DNA of 64,000 bases. Origin: Candidatus Dependentiae bacterium. GTDB lineage: Bacteria > Babelota > Babeliae > Babelales > UBA12411. How positions within the stretch are numbered: position 1 is the first letter of the stretch; every line of letters starts with the position of its first letter. The translations under genes and the position numbers were made by a program. Positions 1 through 9,884 of this stretch are shown piece after piece. The notes beneath the pieces were generated by a model, which saw nothing but the letters and a program-made list of their open reading frames with translations, made no database searches and had not been told where the DNA came from. The DNA lies in contig DOJW01000008.1 of the NCBI GenBank assembly GCA_003511165.1, positions 62,001 to 126,000 of the forward strand. The letters are read 5' to 3'.

Positions 1-683
1 ATTGCTTCTTCCAAATCTTCGCGAGTAATCCAAACCAAGGCGGCTACTTTATTTTTGACATCTTGTTTTTCTAAAGCTCCGTTTATAATTTCTTGTTTTG
101 TATACTTTAAACGAATCAAATCATTTTTTTTATTCTTAATTTCTAAATCTGTTAAATCTCGCTCATCGTATGGTACCTGGTATAAAGCGCATGAGTATTT
201 CAAAGTTTTATAATAACTTCCGCTCGACATATGAACTAAATACTTTGTTAATCTAATGCTACCGTCTGGAAGTTTCACTTTATGTTTTAAAGCAGCATTT
301 TGATCCCCACTCCAATGAATAAAATTAAAATTTTCTTCTAAAATTTTCCAATCTATTTCACCATTTTTTGAATATCTTGTTAAAACAGAAAGTCTTTCAA
401 GCGAATCCAAAGTTTTATTTAGATAGCTTTGGTCATCTTTAAATAGTTTGGAACCAATTTTTCCCTCACTCAAAAGACGCTCTTTATTAGCTTGAAGAAA
501 TTTTATAGCACTTTGTGATACAGAAGCTAAATCATCGTAATTGGTTACAAAAGAATACCCTCCAAAACAAGAAAAATCTGAAATCTTTTGGAATAAAACA
601 GAGTCAGAAAAACAATAATTAACTCTCCAAATAAAAAGCAAAAGTAAAAAAATTATTTTTAAATAGATATTTTTTTGAAACAT
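1..683 (-). CDS. MltA-like lytic murein transglycosylase, N-terminal part (truncated by window edge)
   Basis: Open minus-strand frame from an ATG at 683 to the left edge, about 227 residues. The N-terminus is a hydrophobic signal-peptide-like stretch (residues 9-25, rich in L, I and F). The segment near residues 195-215 reads YTKQEI..GAL, which resembles the YTRxEIxxGAL motif just before the catalytic domain of MltA (membrane-bound lytic transglycosylase A, cleaves peptidoglycan glycan strands). The catalytic Asp and the C-terminal 3D domain lie outside the window, so activity cannot be judged. It is divergent from the recO-like gene at 803, with about 120 AT-rich bases between them. Assignment rests on motif resemblance only. 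Confidence 0.6.
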   Translation of the reverse strand, partial: MFQKNIYLKIIFLLLLFIWRVNYCFSDSVLFQKISDFSCFGGYSFVTNYDDLASVSQSAIKFLQANKERLLSEGKIGSKLFKDDQSYLNKTLDSLERLSVLTRYSKNGEIDWKILEENFNFIHWSGDQNAALKHKVKLPDGSIRLTKYLVHMSSGSYYKTLKYSCALYQVPYDERDLTDLEIKNKKNDLIRLKYTKQEIINGALEKQDVKNKVAALVWITREDLEEA

Positions 684-802
684 TCTTTATCCTAATCTAA
701 TAAATTTATTAAAAAAAATTTTAAATTACTTAAACTTTACATTTTGATAACTTGCATTGTCAATTCAGTAAAAATTAACAACCAAAAAATTGGGAGAGCA
801 TA

Positions 803-1447
803 ATGAATAAATTAGAGATAGGCTTTGTTCTCAAAAATAGTTTCCCCAAAAAAGAAAAATCAACCATCCTTGCACGCGATTTGGGTAAAATAGAACTTAT
901 AGAAATTAAAAAAAATAAACTCAAAATAAAGCTCTCTCCTGGTATGCTGATAGCTTTTAACATAATAACAACCAAATCTAATATTTATATTGTAGAAAAC
1001 GTTAAAACATTGATGATCCCAATGATGTATAAAAACTTACAAGAAATGCAGTGGATGCACAGTCTACTTGAAATTTGTTACTATTTTTTGCCGCTTGATG
1101 AGCCCAACGCAAATATTTTTGCAATAATTTACGAAGCATTTCATTTTTTAGAATCCTCAGAACACTTTCAAGAGGATTTTAAAATTATAAAAAAATTAAC
1201 AATTTTAAAACTTCTAAAGCATCTAGGATTTTATCCAGAAAATAATTTGCAGCAAATTACAACAACATTTGAAGATTTGGTTTCTGCATTTATTGACATT
1301 CCAAACCATCAAAATATAAAATCGATTCAAACATTTATAGCTTCTACAAACAAATTTGACATTAATTTGATTGATACGTGGATGTTAAACTGCCTAAAAC
1401 AACATCCAAACTACTCTTCTTTCAAAGCCACCAAAATGCTTGCCTAA
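803..1447 (+). CDS. recO: RecO-like DNA repair protein
   Basis: 214 residues; a good ribosome site (GGGAGAG) lies 5-6 bases before the ATG. The N-terminal 75 residues look like a small beta-rich OB-fold (LGKIELI..., KLSPGMLIAF). The rest is helical, with a segment near residues 98-150 (LLPLDEPNANIFAIIYEAF ... LLKHLGFYPE) arranged like the RecO helical domain. RecO loads RecA at single-stranded gaps with RecR. The usual RecO zinc-finger cysteines are not evident, which is common in some lineages. The next gene starts 22 bases downstream, so the two may be co-transcribed. Remote similarity judged by eye; an unrelated small protein remains possible. Confidence 0.5.
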   Translation: MNKLEIGFVLKNSFPKKEKSTILARDLGKIELIEIKKNKLKIKLSPGMLIAFNIITTKSNIYIVENVKTLMIPMMYKNLQEMQWMHSLLEICYYFLPLDEPNANIFAIIYEAFHFLESSEHFQEDFKIIKKLTILKLLKHLGFYPENNLQQITTTFEDLVSAFIDIPNHQNIKSIQTFIASTNKFDINLIDTWMLNCLKQHPNYSSFKATKMLA

Positions 1448-1469
1448 AAAATAATTAATGAGGGGAATA

Positions 1470-4400
1470 ATGAAAAAATTATTTAATAAAATATCAATAT
1501 ATTCACTAGCGATAGTCATATTACTAACCTGCAATACACTAAAAACAATATCTTTTACATTTACTGAGGATAAACCTGAAACAGCTCTATTTTTGAATCC
1601 TATTGAATTAAGAAAAAAACAAATAGCAGATTTAAATCAATTCGAAAAAAGCTTTTTGCAGCAATCAAAAGATGCAAAAAGTAATATTTCGAAAAAAATA
1701 GGACTCGTAAATAGCCAAATCACAGAAACCGAGTCTTTGATAAAAAATTCTCCAATGAGCGAAGCAGAAATTTATAAGAAAAAACTAAATAAACTAAAAG
1801 AAAGAAAAAATAAATTACAAAATTTGAAAGAATCTTGGAACTCCGCCGAAGAGATAATTCCGGAACATAAAAAGACATTAGAAGAAATAATAGAAAATTT
1901 ACAGAAAGAATCTACTAATCAAGAAGTAAAATTAGTTTATTCTTTAAAAGATCTCAAAGAAGCTCAAAACTCCATCACCGAATTAATGCATAAAATAAAT
2001 ATTGAAAATTTTAAAAAAGAATGGATTTTAAAACAAAAAAAATCTGAAGAAGACGATATCCAATCTATTCAAAAAGAAATTGATACCAAAAAAAAGGAAC
2101 AAAAAAGAATATTAGAAAAAAATACAACACTAAAAGCAGATGATGATAGCATTTCAGCTAAAAATGCCTTGCATCAAGCTGAAATCATAGATATTGACCT
2201 CAATATAGCAAATGATCGAAAAGAAAACGCCGAGATTTCTACAATCAAATTAGATTTAGAAATAAAAAACAAAGAAAGTGAAATAAAACTTTTAGAACTT
2301 CGACTAGAAAAATTAAAAATAGACCTATCAATAATTCAAGACAGACTTTACATAAACAAAGCAGATCTTGAATCTATGCAAGAAGAACTTACTAAAGAAC
2401 GTCAAGCATATTTAGAAGTTGTTAATGAATTAAACAAAGAAAAAGAATACAAAAAATTTGAAAAAGAAAATTATCGATTAATGGTTTCTCTCTTACTTGA
2501 TGAAAAAAAAGCGAAACCAGATATAACAAAAATAACCGATGCTAGATCCTACCTTATAAGTTCGCAAACTGAAAACGCCGAACATAAGGCGCTAGCTCTA
2601 GAAAAAGAATTAGATTTAATTGAATCTAGAAAATATCTAGCAAATGATAAAATAAATTTAAAAGAACTTGATTTTAAAATAGTAGATATTCTCTACAAAC
2701 TTCAAACTCAAAAATTTAAAAAAAGTCATTTGGAAAAATGGATATCAAACCTTTCTGAAAGCTCCAAAAAAGAAGAGTACGCAAAAAAATCTCTCGATGA
2801 AAAAAGGGTAGATGTTAGCAACTCATTAACTGAAGCTAAATTAAAATTAGACCGCATTCAAACTGCAATTGATACTATAAAAAAGAAAAAAGATTCTATT
2901 TTTAAAGGTAAAGAACAAATTTTCCAAGACTCTTTAAACGCTTACAGAGAAGCTGAACAAAATATATCCCTACAAATGAGTATCAGTCAGGAAATATTTC
3001 TCGTAAATTCAGAATTAATAAAATATAAAAATGATATTTTAAGCCAATATCAATTTATTTTAAGCGAGCTTGAAACAAGAAAATCATTTAGCATCTGGAA
3101 ACGCTCGCAAGTCGCTATTTCTTTAGATGGATTATTAAAAGCACTAGATGACGCTGAAGAATTTGTAAAAGAATTTTTCTCCTATCTTCCAAATTTAATT
3201 TCTCCAAAAGCATTTATCACTATAGTAATGCAACAAACAACATTTGATTTTCTTGGATGGATTATTTTGATATGCATGTTCTTTTTATTTCTGTTTACAT
3301 TCAAAATTTTATCCAAAATAATCTATCAAAAAATTAACTGCATAAAATTACCTAAAAACAAATTTAATATTTTTATCGCTTTGATCTCTAAATCTTTTTC
3401 CGATCTGCTGGTAAAGTATCCGAACTCAATCTATGTTTGGTTGTTTATATTGCTCGATATAAATATCAACTTCAAAAAATTAATAGGCTCTTTTGGAACA
3501 TTTGCAACATATTCGGATAATAACTTTTTGAAAATTTGTTTCTATACTTTTTCTATCCCATTTTTATTGTTTTTATCATTTAAATTTTTATCGACATTGA
3601 TAAAACTAAATAAAGATAATAATTGCATAATGATTCCACGAAATATAGAACCAATATACAAAGTAATAATTCAAACCTTTTTATATTCCACTGTAACTTT
3701 ATACCCACTCAAAGAAGCTTTTTCTCTTTTTGTAGACAAAAGCTCTAGACTGCCTGATTTGGTAGAAACTATTTATCTAATAATTATTTCTATATTAATA
3801 ATAATCCCTATAATGCTGCACAAAACCAAACTAGTAGAAATATTTTCGCCTCAAAATAATTTCCTGCGAAAAATAGTCTCTTTTGTATCTAAAAATTATT
3901 ACTGGAGCATGCTCTTTTTATTTTTATTAATGATCCTATTTAATCCATACATAGGCTATTACAATCTTGCAATTATGATAGGATACGCGGTTCCTCTAAC
4001 CATTTTAACGCTACACTTTATAATGTTTATTCATTCATTTGTTAGAAGTTCATCCGTTTATTGGTTTATTAGAGAAGAAGATGATGAAGTGGTAGATAGA
4101 TTCGAACATGCAAAAGTCTATTATGGATTGTTTGTAATACTGTCACTTTTATCTCTCCTTGTAATTTCTCTAATATTCATGGCAAAAATATGGGGAGTCG
4201 AATCTCCTCTTGAATCAATTTGGTACCTTATTCAAGATAAATGGACAATCGATTTAGGTGATGGATACAAATTTGGAATAATTCAAGTGTTCGTATTTGG
4301 TTTATTTTTAGCTAGTGGATATTTGGTATCAACATTATTAGACAAATTCGTACTAATAAAATTCTTTGATATCCTTCGAATGGAATTCGGAATAAGAAAC

Positions 4401-5063
4401 ACAGTTTCGAGTATATCTCATTACATAATAATCTATTTAGTTATTGTAATAGGGTTAACCTATATAAATCTTGGTGGATTTGTAAAATGGGTAAGTGCCG
4501 CTGCAGCTGTTGGTATCGGTTTTGCTCTCAAAGATTTGCTGATGGATTTAGTTTGCGGATTTTTAGTTTTGATAGAACGGCCAATTGAAATTGGAAATTA
4601 TGTTGAAATAGATAATGTCGAAGGTACAGTCAAAAAAATTACTCCTCGCACCACTACTATCAAAAACGGTTTACAAAAATCAATTATCATTCCAAACAGA
4701 GATGTAATCGGTAAAGCAATAATCAATTGGACCTATTCAAGAACAGATATTGGATTCGAAATAATAGTAGAAATTTCATATGAAAATGATCCCGAATTAG
4801 TTAAAAAAATTATCCTTGATATTTTACAAAGTGACAGTAGAATCTTGAGATCTCCAAATCCAATTTTGCGAGTCGAAGATTTTGGGGAAAACGGGTACAA
4901 ATTTTTAATCAGAGCTTTTATTAGCGTTAGAAGAATAAAAGAACGTTGGGATATTGCAGCACACATAAGATCTCAAATTTTAAAAGAATTCAAAAAACAT
5001 AATATTATAATCCCTTATCCTCAAAGAGAAATTAAAATTTTGGCAGATTATAGTAAAAAATAA
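1470..5063 (+). CDS. MscK/KefA-type large mechanosensitive channel
   Basis: About 1197 residues. I choose the ATG at 1470 (MKKLFNK) because GAGGGG lies just before it; an upstream in-frame ATG at 1458 overlaps that ribosome site. Order: signal peptide (about 1-30); a very long Lys/Glu-rich coiled coil (about 40-560); several membrane helices from about residue 590; and a C-terminal MscS domain with the Ala/Gly-rich pore helix (VSAAAAVGIGFALKDLL, about 1007-1023), then ERPIEIGNYVEI and the IIIPNRDVIGKAIINW beta domain. This is the MscK/MscM layout: an inner-membrane tension-gated channel that releases solutes on osmotic downshift, with a large periplasmic coiled coil. Followed after 18 bases by an SlyD-like gene. 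Confidence 0.88.
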   Translation: MKKLFNKISIYSLAIVILLTCNTLKTISFTFTEDKPETALFLNPIELRKKQIADLNQFEKSFLQQSKDAKSNISKKIGLVNSQITETESLIKNSPMSEAEIYKKKLNKLKERKNKLQNLKESWNSAEEIIPEHKKTLEEIIENLQKESTNQEVKLVYSLKDLKEAQNSITELMHKINIENFKKEWILKQKKSEEDDIQSIQKEIDTKKKEQKRILEKNTTLKADDDSISAKNALHQAEIIDIDLNIANDRKENAEISTIKLDLEIKNKESEIKLLELRLEKLKIDLSIIQDRLYINKADLESMQEELTKERQAYLEVVNELNKEKEYKKFEKENYRLMVSLLLDEKKAKPDITKITDARSYLISSQTENAEHKALALEKELDLIESRKYLANDKINLKELDFKIVDILYKLQTQKFKKSHLEKWISNLSESSKKEEYAKKSLDEKRVDVSNSLTEAKLKLDRIQTAIDTIKKKKDSIFKGKEQIFQDSLNAYREAEQNISLQMSISQEIFLVNSELIKYKNDILSQYQFILSELETRKSFSIWKRSQVAISLDGLLKALDDAEEFVKEFFSYLPNLISPKAFITIVMQQTTFDFLGWIILICMFFLFLFTFKILSKIIYQKINCIKLPKNKFNIFIALISKSFSDLLVKYPNSIYVWLFILLDININFKKLIGSFGTFATYSDNNFLKICFYTFSIPFLLFLSFKFLSTLIKLNKDNNCIMIPRNIEPIYKVIIQTFLYSTVTLYPLKEAFSLFVDKSSRLPDLVETIYLIIISILIIIPIMLHKTKLVEIFSPQNNFLRKIVSFVSKNYYWSMLFLFLLMILFNPYIGYYNLAIMIGYAVPLTILTLHFIMFIHSFVRSSSVYWFIREEDDEVVDRFEHAKVYYGLFVILSLLSLLVISLIFMAKIWGVESPLESIWYLIQDKWTIDLGDGYKFGIIQVFVFGLFLASGYLVSTLLDKFVLIKFFDILRMEFGIRNTVSSISHYIIIYLVIVIGLTYINLGGFVKWVSAAAAVGIGFALKDLLMDLVCGFLVLIERPIEIGNYVEIDNVEGTVKKITPRTTTIKNGLQKSIIIPNRDVIGKAIINWTYSRTDIGFEIIVEISYENDPELVKKIILDILQSDSRILRSPNPILRVEDFGENGYKFLIRAFISVRRIKERWDIAAHIRSQILKEFKKHNIIIPYPQREIKILADYSKK

Positions 5064-5081
5064 AAATGAAAGAATAAATAA

Positions 5082-5510
5082 ATGGCAAAAGCAAAAATAG
5101 GTGATACGGTAAAAGTACATTACACAGGCAAATTAAAAGATGGTTCAATTTTTGATTCATCAATCAACAAAACTCCTTTAGAATTTAAAATCGGAGACAA
5201 AACATTACTTCTAGATTTTGAAAATGCAGTAATAGGTATGGATCTTGAAGAATCTAAAATCATTAACATTATAGCCGAAAAAGCTTATGGCAAAATAAGA
5301 GAAGATCTTATAGCTAGCATCAGCAAAAAAGATTTTCCTCCTCACATTACACCTCAAGCTGGATTGCAACTTCAAATAAAAAATAATGAAAATCAAACTC
5401 TTTTGGTAACTATAACAAGCGTTACTGATGATATGGTAACAATTGATGCAAACCATCCTCTCGCAGGAGAAGATTTAATATTTGAAATCAAATTGGTAGA
5501 GATAAATTAA
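5082..5510 (+). CDS. SlyD-like FKBP-type peptidyl-prolyl cis-trans isomerase
   Basis: 142 residues. The FKBP core begins at once (KIGDTVKVHYTGKLKDGSIFDSS), followed by PLEFKIG and the GMDLEES stretch. An insert-in-flap-like segment (about 70-125) matches the two-domain SlyD architecture, a folding helper and prolyl isomerase of the cytoplasm. The His/Cys-rich metal-binding tail of E. coli SlyD is missing; the protein stops after the final beta strand (IFEIKLVEIN). It sits 18 bases after the mechanosensitive channel gene and 4 bases before crcB, so the three probably form one transcript. Confidence 0.88.
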   Translation: MAKAKIGDTVKVHYTGKLKDGSIFDSSINKTPLEFKIGDKTLLLDFENAVIGMDLEESKIINIIAEKAYGKIREDLIASISKKDFPPHITPQAGLQLQIKNNENQTLLVTITSVTDDMVTIDANHPLAGEDLIFEIKLVEIN

Positions 5511-5514
5511 GAAA

Positions 5515-5892
5515 ATGATAAAAAACTTAATTTATGTAATTTTGGGTGGAATAGTTGGAACGGTTTCCAGGTATTCCACTTACCTTTTAATCAATTATCT
5601 AAGTCTAAATTCTGTTTTTGCTACCTTGGCAGTAAATTTAATAGGATGTTTCGTTGCAGGCCTTATTTTTGGACTTTCACAAATTTTTAATTTTACAGAA
5701 AATATAAACTTATTCTTATTTGTTGGAATCTTAGGTGCTTTCACAACATTTTCCACATTCACATTAGACAACTATCTGTTACTTAACTCCAATAAAATCG
5801 GATTCTTAATTTTAAACATTTTATTAAATAATTTTTTGGGATTATTCATACTTTATTTGGGAATAATAATTTCGAAATACATCTTTAGATAA
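5515..5892 (+). CDS. crcB: CrcB/FluC fluoride ion channel
   Basis: 125 residues, four predicted membrane helices. The family signatures are visible: GGIVGTVSRY near the N-terminus, the central NLIGCFVAG, and the GILGAFTTFSTFT motif that lines the fluoride pathway. FluC channels are dual-topology dimers in the inner membrane that export fluoride. A single copy of normal length suggests a homodimer. It starts 4 bases after the SlyD-like gene; its ribosome site would lie inside that gene's end, so translational coupling is likely. I see no fluoride riboswitch, as there is no upstream space for one. Confidence 0.9.
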   Translation: MIKNLIYVILGGIVGTVSRYSTYLLINYLSLNSVFATLAVNLIGCFVAGLIFGLSQIFNFTENINLFLFVGILGAFTTFSTFTLDNYLLLNSNKIGFLILNILLNNFLGLFILYLGIIISKYIFR

Positions 5893-5901
5893 AAATTAGA
5901 T

Positions 5902-6981
5902 TTAAATATTAAAATATTTTTTCATATTTTCAAAAGACACGCTAGGGTCTTCATGACCAAGATCATCGTAATCTAATTTTTTTATCGAAGAACCAAGCAA
6001 TTCAATTAACCTATCATCTAAACTGTTTCCAATCTCTCTATCCCATCGACAAAGACTTAATTGAAAATTAAATTTATTTAATTCTTTTTGTTTTTTTAGA
6101 TTTTCTAAAATTTTAATTGGTTGAACAATAAAAATACTATACTGTCCAAAGCTATTTAAATACCCTTCAACAAATATTTCAAAAAAAGCTCCATATCTAT
6201 GACAAAAAACTTCATGCATATCCGTAATAGGCCTACACAAAAAGCAAACCCCATTTTGAACTGCACTTTTTATTTTATTTATTTTATTTGTATCAAGAGT
6301 ATTTGCTTCTGTACCTTCAAATCCAAATTTTTTCCATGTATCTAAATAATCATAAGGATTTGTAAGCATATCTATCACTCTAATCCAAGCCGAGCCTCTT
6401 CTACAACAAGCTAATCCAGCAATCGAATCATATCCAGCTAAATAACTTAAAATAACGTGTAACAAAAGAATTTCAGCATCTCTAATCTGCCCAAAATTAA
6501 CACTTAATAGATTATCAATAACCTTAACTTCCATTGAATCTTTATAATCAAATCTTAAAACCCCAAATCTTTGATTATTTTTAAACTTAAAATCCATTTC
6601 TAATAAAAAAGAATCACTCCAATCACCCAAAATAAGAATCGATTTTTTTTTAGAAAAATAATTAAATTTTGATACATCCAGATTTATTAAAGGAAAATTT
6701 AAATTTGATTCATAACCAAAAAAACCAAATATTACATTTTTATACTGATTTTCAATGAAATTGATAAATTCTTTTTTTCGAATTTTAACATTTTCATCGG
6801 CAAACATTTTTTGTATAAAAATGCGCATTAATTCAGTAGATTTATTTTTGGCTTTTTCTACTTTAGCTTCTTGCTCATAGCAAGATTCAAAAAAAGAATC
6901 TTTATCTTCCCCTAGTCCATTTAAGCTAGCTATATTCACAACAAAAATACAAAAAATTATTAAAATAATACGTTTAAACAC
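5902..6981 (-). CDS. Secreted protein of unknown function
   Basis: About 359 residues. A GTG at 6981 is the likely start because AGGAG is five bases upstream; an upstream in-frame TTG would be too close to that site. Signal peptide FKRIILIIFCIFVVNIASLNG, then a soluble chain. I recognise no family. Visible traits: a short CCRRGSAWIR segment near residue 198, GVCFLCRPITDMHE near residue 245 and a C-terminal DDLGHEDPSVSFENMKKYF. The scattered cysteines could form disulfides outside the cytoplasm. It is convergent with crcB (9 bases apart) and has its own upstream region shared divergently with the glycosylase gene. Function unknown; a lineage-specific exported factor is an inference. Confidence 0.7.
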   Translation of the reverse strand: MFKRIILIIFCIFVVNIASLNGLGEDKDSFFESCYEQEAKVEKAKNKSTELMRIFIQKMFADENVKIRKKEFINFIENQYKNVIFGFFGYESNLNFPLINLDVSKFNYFSKKKSILILGDWSDSFLLEMDFKFKNNQRFGVLRFDYKDSMEVKVIDNLLSVNFGQIRDAEILLLHVILSYLAGYDSIAGLACCRRGSAWIRVIDMLTNPYDYLDTWKKFGFEGTEANTLDTNKINKIKSAVQNGVCFLCRPITDMHEVFCHRYGAFFEIFVEGYLNSFGQYSIFIVQPIKILENLKKQKELNKFNFQLSLCRWDREIGNSLDDRLIELLGSSIKKLDYDDLGHEDPSVSFENMKKYFNI

Positions 6982-7107
6982 CAAAGCTCCTAAATAAAAT
7001 ATTTACCCAAATTACAGCAAAAATTTTTTCTTGTAAAAAATACCTTTAATACTTATTTTTATACTGTTTTTAATCATATTAAACTTAATTTATAGGGTCA
7101 TTTTTAC

Positions 7108-7620
7108 ATGAACATTTTAAACCAAGATTTTTTTGATAAACCAGTTTTAGAAGTTGCGCCAAAACTTCTTGGGAAATTACTTGTTCGAAAAATAGAAAAT
7201 CAAACTATTTCTTTAATGATAACCGAGGTCGAAGCGTATGATGGACCTCTCGACCTTGCAAGCCATGGTAGATTTGGAAAAACTAAAAGAAATGAAGTCA
7301 TGTTTGGCCCGGCAGGATATTTTTACGTTTATTTAATTTATGGAATGTATCAAATGCTAAACATAGTAACAGGACCCAAAGATTACCCTGCTGCCATTTT
7401 AATCAGAGGTGTGAAAAATATAAAAGGACCTGGACGTTTAACCAAACAATTAAAAATTGATAAATCGTTTAATGGATTAATCGCAAATAAAACATCGAAT
7501 TTATGGTTTGAAGATAATGAAATACAAATTTCACAAAATGAAATAATTGCAACACCTCGAATCGGCGTAGAATATGCAAAAGAATGGGCACAAAAAGAAT
7601 ATCGATTTTTACTTAAATAA
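7108..7620 (+). CDS. 3-methyladenine DNA glycosylase (AAG/MPG family)
   Basis: 170 residues, slightly short for the family. Clear AAG fold motifs: the catalytic EVEAYDGPLDLASHGRFGKT segment (residues 42-61, containing the base-activating Glu), RNEVMFGPAGYFYVYLIYGM and LNIVTGP. These enzymes remove alkylated purines such as 3-methyladenine and hypoxanthine in base excision repair. The C-terminus keeps RIGVEYAKEWAQKEYRF, the conserved end of the family. The stop codon directly abuts the stop of the convergent kup gene, with no intergenic base, so transcripts of the two must overlap at their 3' ends. Confidence 0.93.
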   Translation: MNILNQDFFDKPVLEVAPKLLGKLLVRKIENQTISLMITEVEAYDGPLDLASHGRFGKTKRNEVMFGPAGYFYVYLIYGMYQMLNIVTGPKDYPAAILIRGVKNIKGPGRLTKQLKIDKSFNGLIANKTSNLWFEDNEIQISQNEIIATPRIGVEYAKEWAQKEYRFLLK

Positions 7621-9441
7621 CTACAACTCTATCTGATTAACAACGCCATGGAGTTTTTCAGCCGGAAGCTTGCAAAGATGAATATAAGAAGGCGTAACTT
7701 TCTTGATCAAAGAAAACAACCTCCAAAAAATATTTCTTGAAACAATATCTTCTATTCCATAGAAAATAACTTTTTCATCTACATCAAATTTTTTCAAAAT
7801 GGCTTCAACATTTAAAACTTCCATATATCCAGCTTTTATTCTAAAAGCTTTTAAACCTTCACAAATATTTTTTTCAAAATAACCAGTCAACCCAAACGGT
7901 TCATCTAAAACTAAAATCGAAACTACAATGTTTTCTTCATAAATTATATGATCCATAAGCATTGTCTTGGTTATATAAGGTGGAATTTTATTAATTTCCC
8001 TAGAGAAAAATAAGGCTGTCCCTTTAATTTTTCGCACCTTTCCATAAACTTCTTCAAAACTATCAACAAATATATTTAACGCTATAGGCTTTAAAGTCTT
8101 ACGAATCTTTCGCTGACCTAACGTATAAATCAAAATCAAAAATAAAGGAAAACAAGATATCGCAATTGATATATAAGCGCCTTGTGGAACCTTTGACAAA
8201 GTAGCAAGTAAAAACAAAAAATCAAGACATAAAATCATAAATGATATAAATGCCTTAAAATAATTTTTTCTAAGATAAAAAACCCATGTAGCCATTATTC
8301 CGGTAAGAAACATTGTACCGGAAACAGCAAAGCCATAAGCTGCTGTCAATTTTGTAGATTCTTTAAAAAAGAAAATAATAAACAAAACAGACAATAATAA
8401 AAACCAATTTGCAAATCCTATATAAATCTGAGATCTAAGCCGCGAAGAGGTATAATCCACTTTAAAAATAGGCATTATCCTTGTTGTAATCCCTTGATAC
8501 ATTATTGAAAAAACTCCACTTATTATAGCCTGAGACGCTATAATCGCAGCAAAAAAACTCAAAATCAAAAATGGAATATATAAAAAGGGTGAATATTCAA
8601 ATACCATCCCAAACAACGAATTCTTGAAAATCGGATTTTGTAAAATAAAAACGCCCTGACCTAAATAATTTAAAGCCAAGGCAAAAAATACAAAATACCA
8701 TGCTTTTACTATAGGCGCTCTTCCTAAATGCCCCATATCCGCATAAAGAGCCTCCGCTCCAGTTGCGCATAAAATAACAAACGAAAGCATAAAAAATCCA
8801 AATAACTTATGAGTTAAAATAAATTTAATTCCATAGTATGGGTTAAATGCGGCTAAAATCGCCGGATACTTTAAAATATAAACTAAACCAAAAAATGAAA
8901 GTGCCAAAAACCAAACTATCATTATAGGACCAAATGCTATTGCAATTTTATCTGCACCTCGCTTTTGAAATAAAAATAAACATAAAGCCGCAATCGCCGC
9001 TATTGTTGCTAAAGCATTAACAGACAAAATCTCCAAACCTGGAATATACAAAAGACCTTCTACTGCACCTAAAATCGTAACTGCAGGGGTAATAACTCCA
9101 TCTCCGATAAGAAGAGAAATACCTACAAATGTCAAAATCGTAACAAAAATAATTTTTTTCTTCGAATGCAAAAGCGGGGACAAAATCTCCTTTAAAACAA
9201 TAGTCCCACCCTCTGCCTTTTTACTTAAACTCATTACAAGCCAAGTATATTTTACTGTTACAAGTAAAATTAAGGTCCATAAAATTAAAGATATTATACC
9301 TATAACGTTTTGTGGGGTTGGTGCCAAAAAAGCAAAAGAAAAAAGCGTTGTGAGTGTATAAATTGGACTAGTTCCAATATCTCCAAATACAAGGCCTACG
9401 GATTTAACGATTTCCTTTATTTCAGTATGCGCAATTTTCAT
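7621..9441 (-). CDS. kup: Kup-type potassium transporter
   Basis: About 606 residues. I place the start at the ATG at 9441 because AGAGGGG lies six bases before it; a frame extension to 9486 lacks this. The N-terminus carries the family signature LVFGDIGTSPIYTL. About twelve membrane helices follow, including GDGVITPAVTILGAVEGL and TGAEALYADMGHLGRAPI, which are hallmark Kup/HAK/KT motifs for K+/H+ symport. The soluble C-terminal domain (from about residue 455) is present, so the gene looks intact. Its 3' end abuts the DNA glycosylase gene tail to tail. Confidence 0.95.
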   Translation of the reverse strand: MKIAHTEIKEIVKSVGLVFGDIGTSPIYTLTTLFSFAFLAPTPQNVIGIISLILWTLILLVTVKYTWLVMSLSKKAEGGTIVLKEILSPLLHSKKKIIFVTILTFVGISLLIGDGVITPAVTILGAVEGLLYIPGLEILSVNALATIAAIAALCLFLFQKRGADKIAIAFGPIMIVWFLALSFFGLVYILKYPAILAAFNPYYGIKFILTHKLFGFFMLSFVILCATGAEALYADMGHLGRAPIVKAWYFVFFALALNYLGQGVFILQNPIFKNSLFGMVFEYSPFLYIPFLILSFFAAIIASQAIISGVFSIMYQGITTRIMPIFKVDYTSSRLRSQIYIGFANWFLLLSVLFIIFFFKESTKLTAAYGFAVSGTMFLTGIMATWVFYLRKNYFKAFISFMILCLDFLFLLATLSKVPQGAYISIAISCFPLFLILIYTLGQRKIRKTLKPIALNIFVDSFEEVYGKVRKIKGTALFFSREINKIPPYITKTMLMDHIIYEENIVVSILVLDEPFGLTGYFEKNICEGLKAFRIKAGYMEVLNVEAILKKFDVDEKVIFYGIEDIVSRNIFWRLFSLIKKVTPSYIHLCKLPAEKLHGVVNQIEL

Positions 9442-9884
9442 AAACCCCTCTTGTTTTATTTTCAAAAATAAAAAATTTGATTTCAAAAATTAGCAAATTT
9501 AACGGAGAACAAATCATAAAATTTTTTACCCCATATAAAATTAATTTAACTTATGGCAATTTTTTACAGAAAAAATTTAGGAATAGAATACTTAAATTTG
9601 AGCTATCATCAGAAGAAGAATTTTCTTTGTTCAGCATCTTATTTTCTTTGGATTGTTAACAAATATTTTTGTCTTAAAACCTTTATAACCCACCTTTAAA
9701 TAATTAGCAAGTTTTTGACTTTGCTGATTATACCTGTATTTAACAACACCCATTTCCCCACCCATAAATTCAAAAAGAAATTCGAATTAACCTTTTCTAT
9801 TTTCACTTAAATGAAAGTTTAGCAATTTCATATAAATTACATCTAGTTTTGTATAATATGCTATAAAAACATAAAGGAAAATCA
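9442..9884. other. AT-rich intergenic region, possible short ORFs only
   Basis: About 440 bases between the divergent kup and archease genes. A 60-codon plus frame (9477-9659) overlaps the kup leader, has low-complexity composition and no ribosome site. A 44-codon minus frame (9631-9765, starting MGGEMGVVKYRY) also lacks a convincing ribosome site. I see no hairpin terminator or structured RNA. The region probably holds two divergent promoters; a clear ribosome site AAAGGA precedes the archease start. Confidence 0.4.

Noticed and set aside
5440..5515. Fluoride riboswitch upstream of crcB
   Set aside because: crcB starts four bases after the previous gene; no room for the aptamer and no matching sequence.
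9477..9659. 60-codon plus-strand frame between kup and archease
   Set aside because: No ribosome site, low-complexity composition, overlaps the kup leader and resembles no family.
9631..9765. 44-codon minus-strand frame MGGEMGVVKYRY
   Set aside because: No ribosome site and no similarity I can see; kept only as a remark under the intergenic region.
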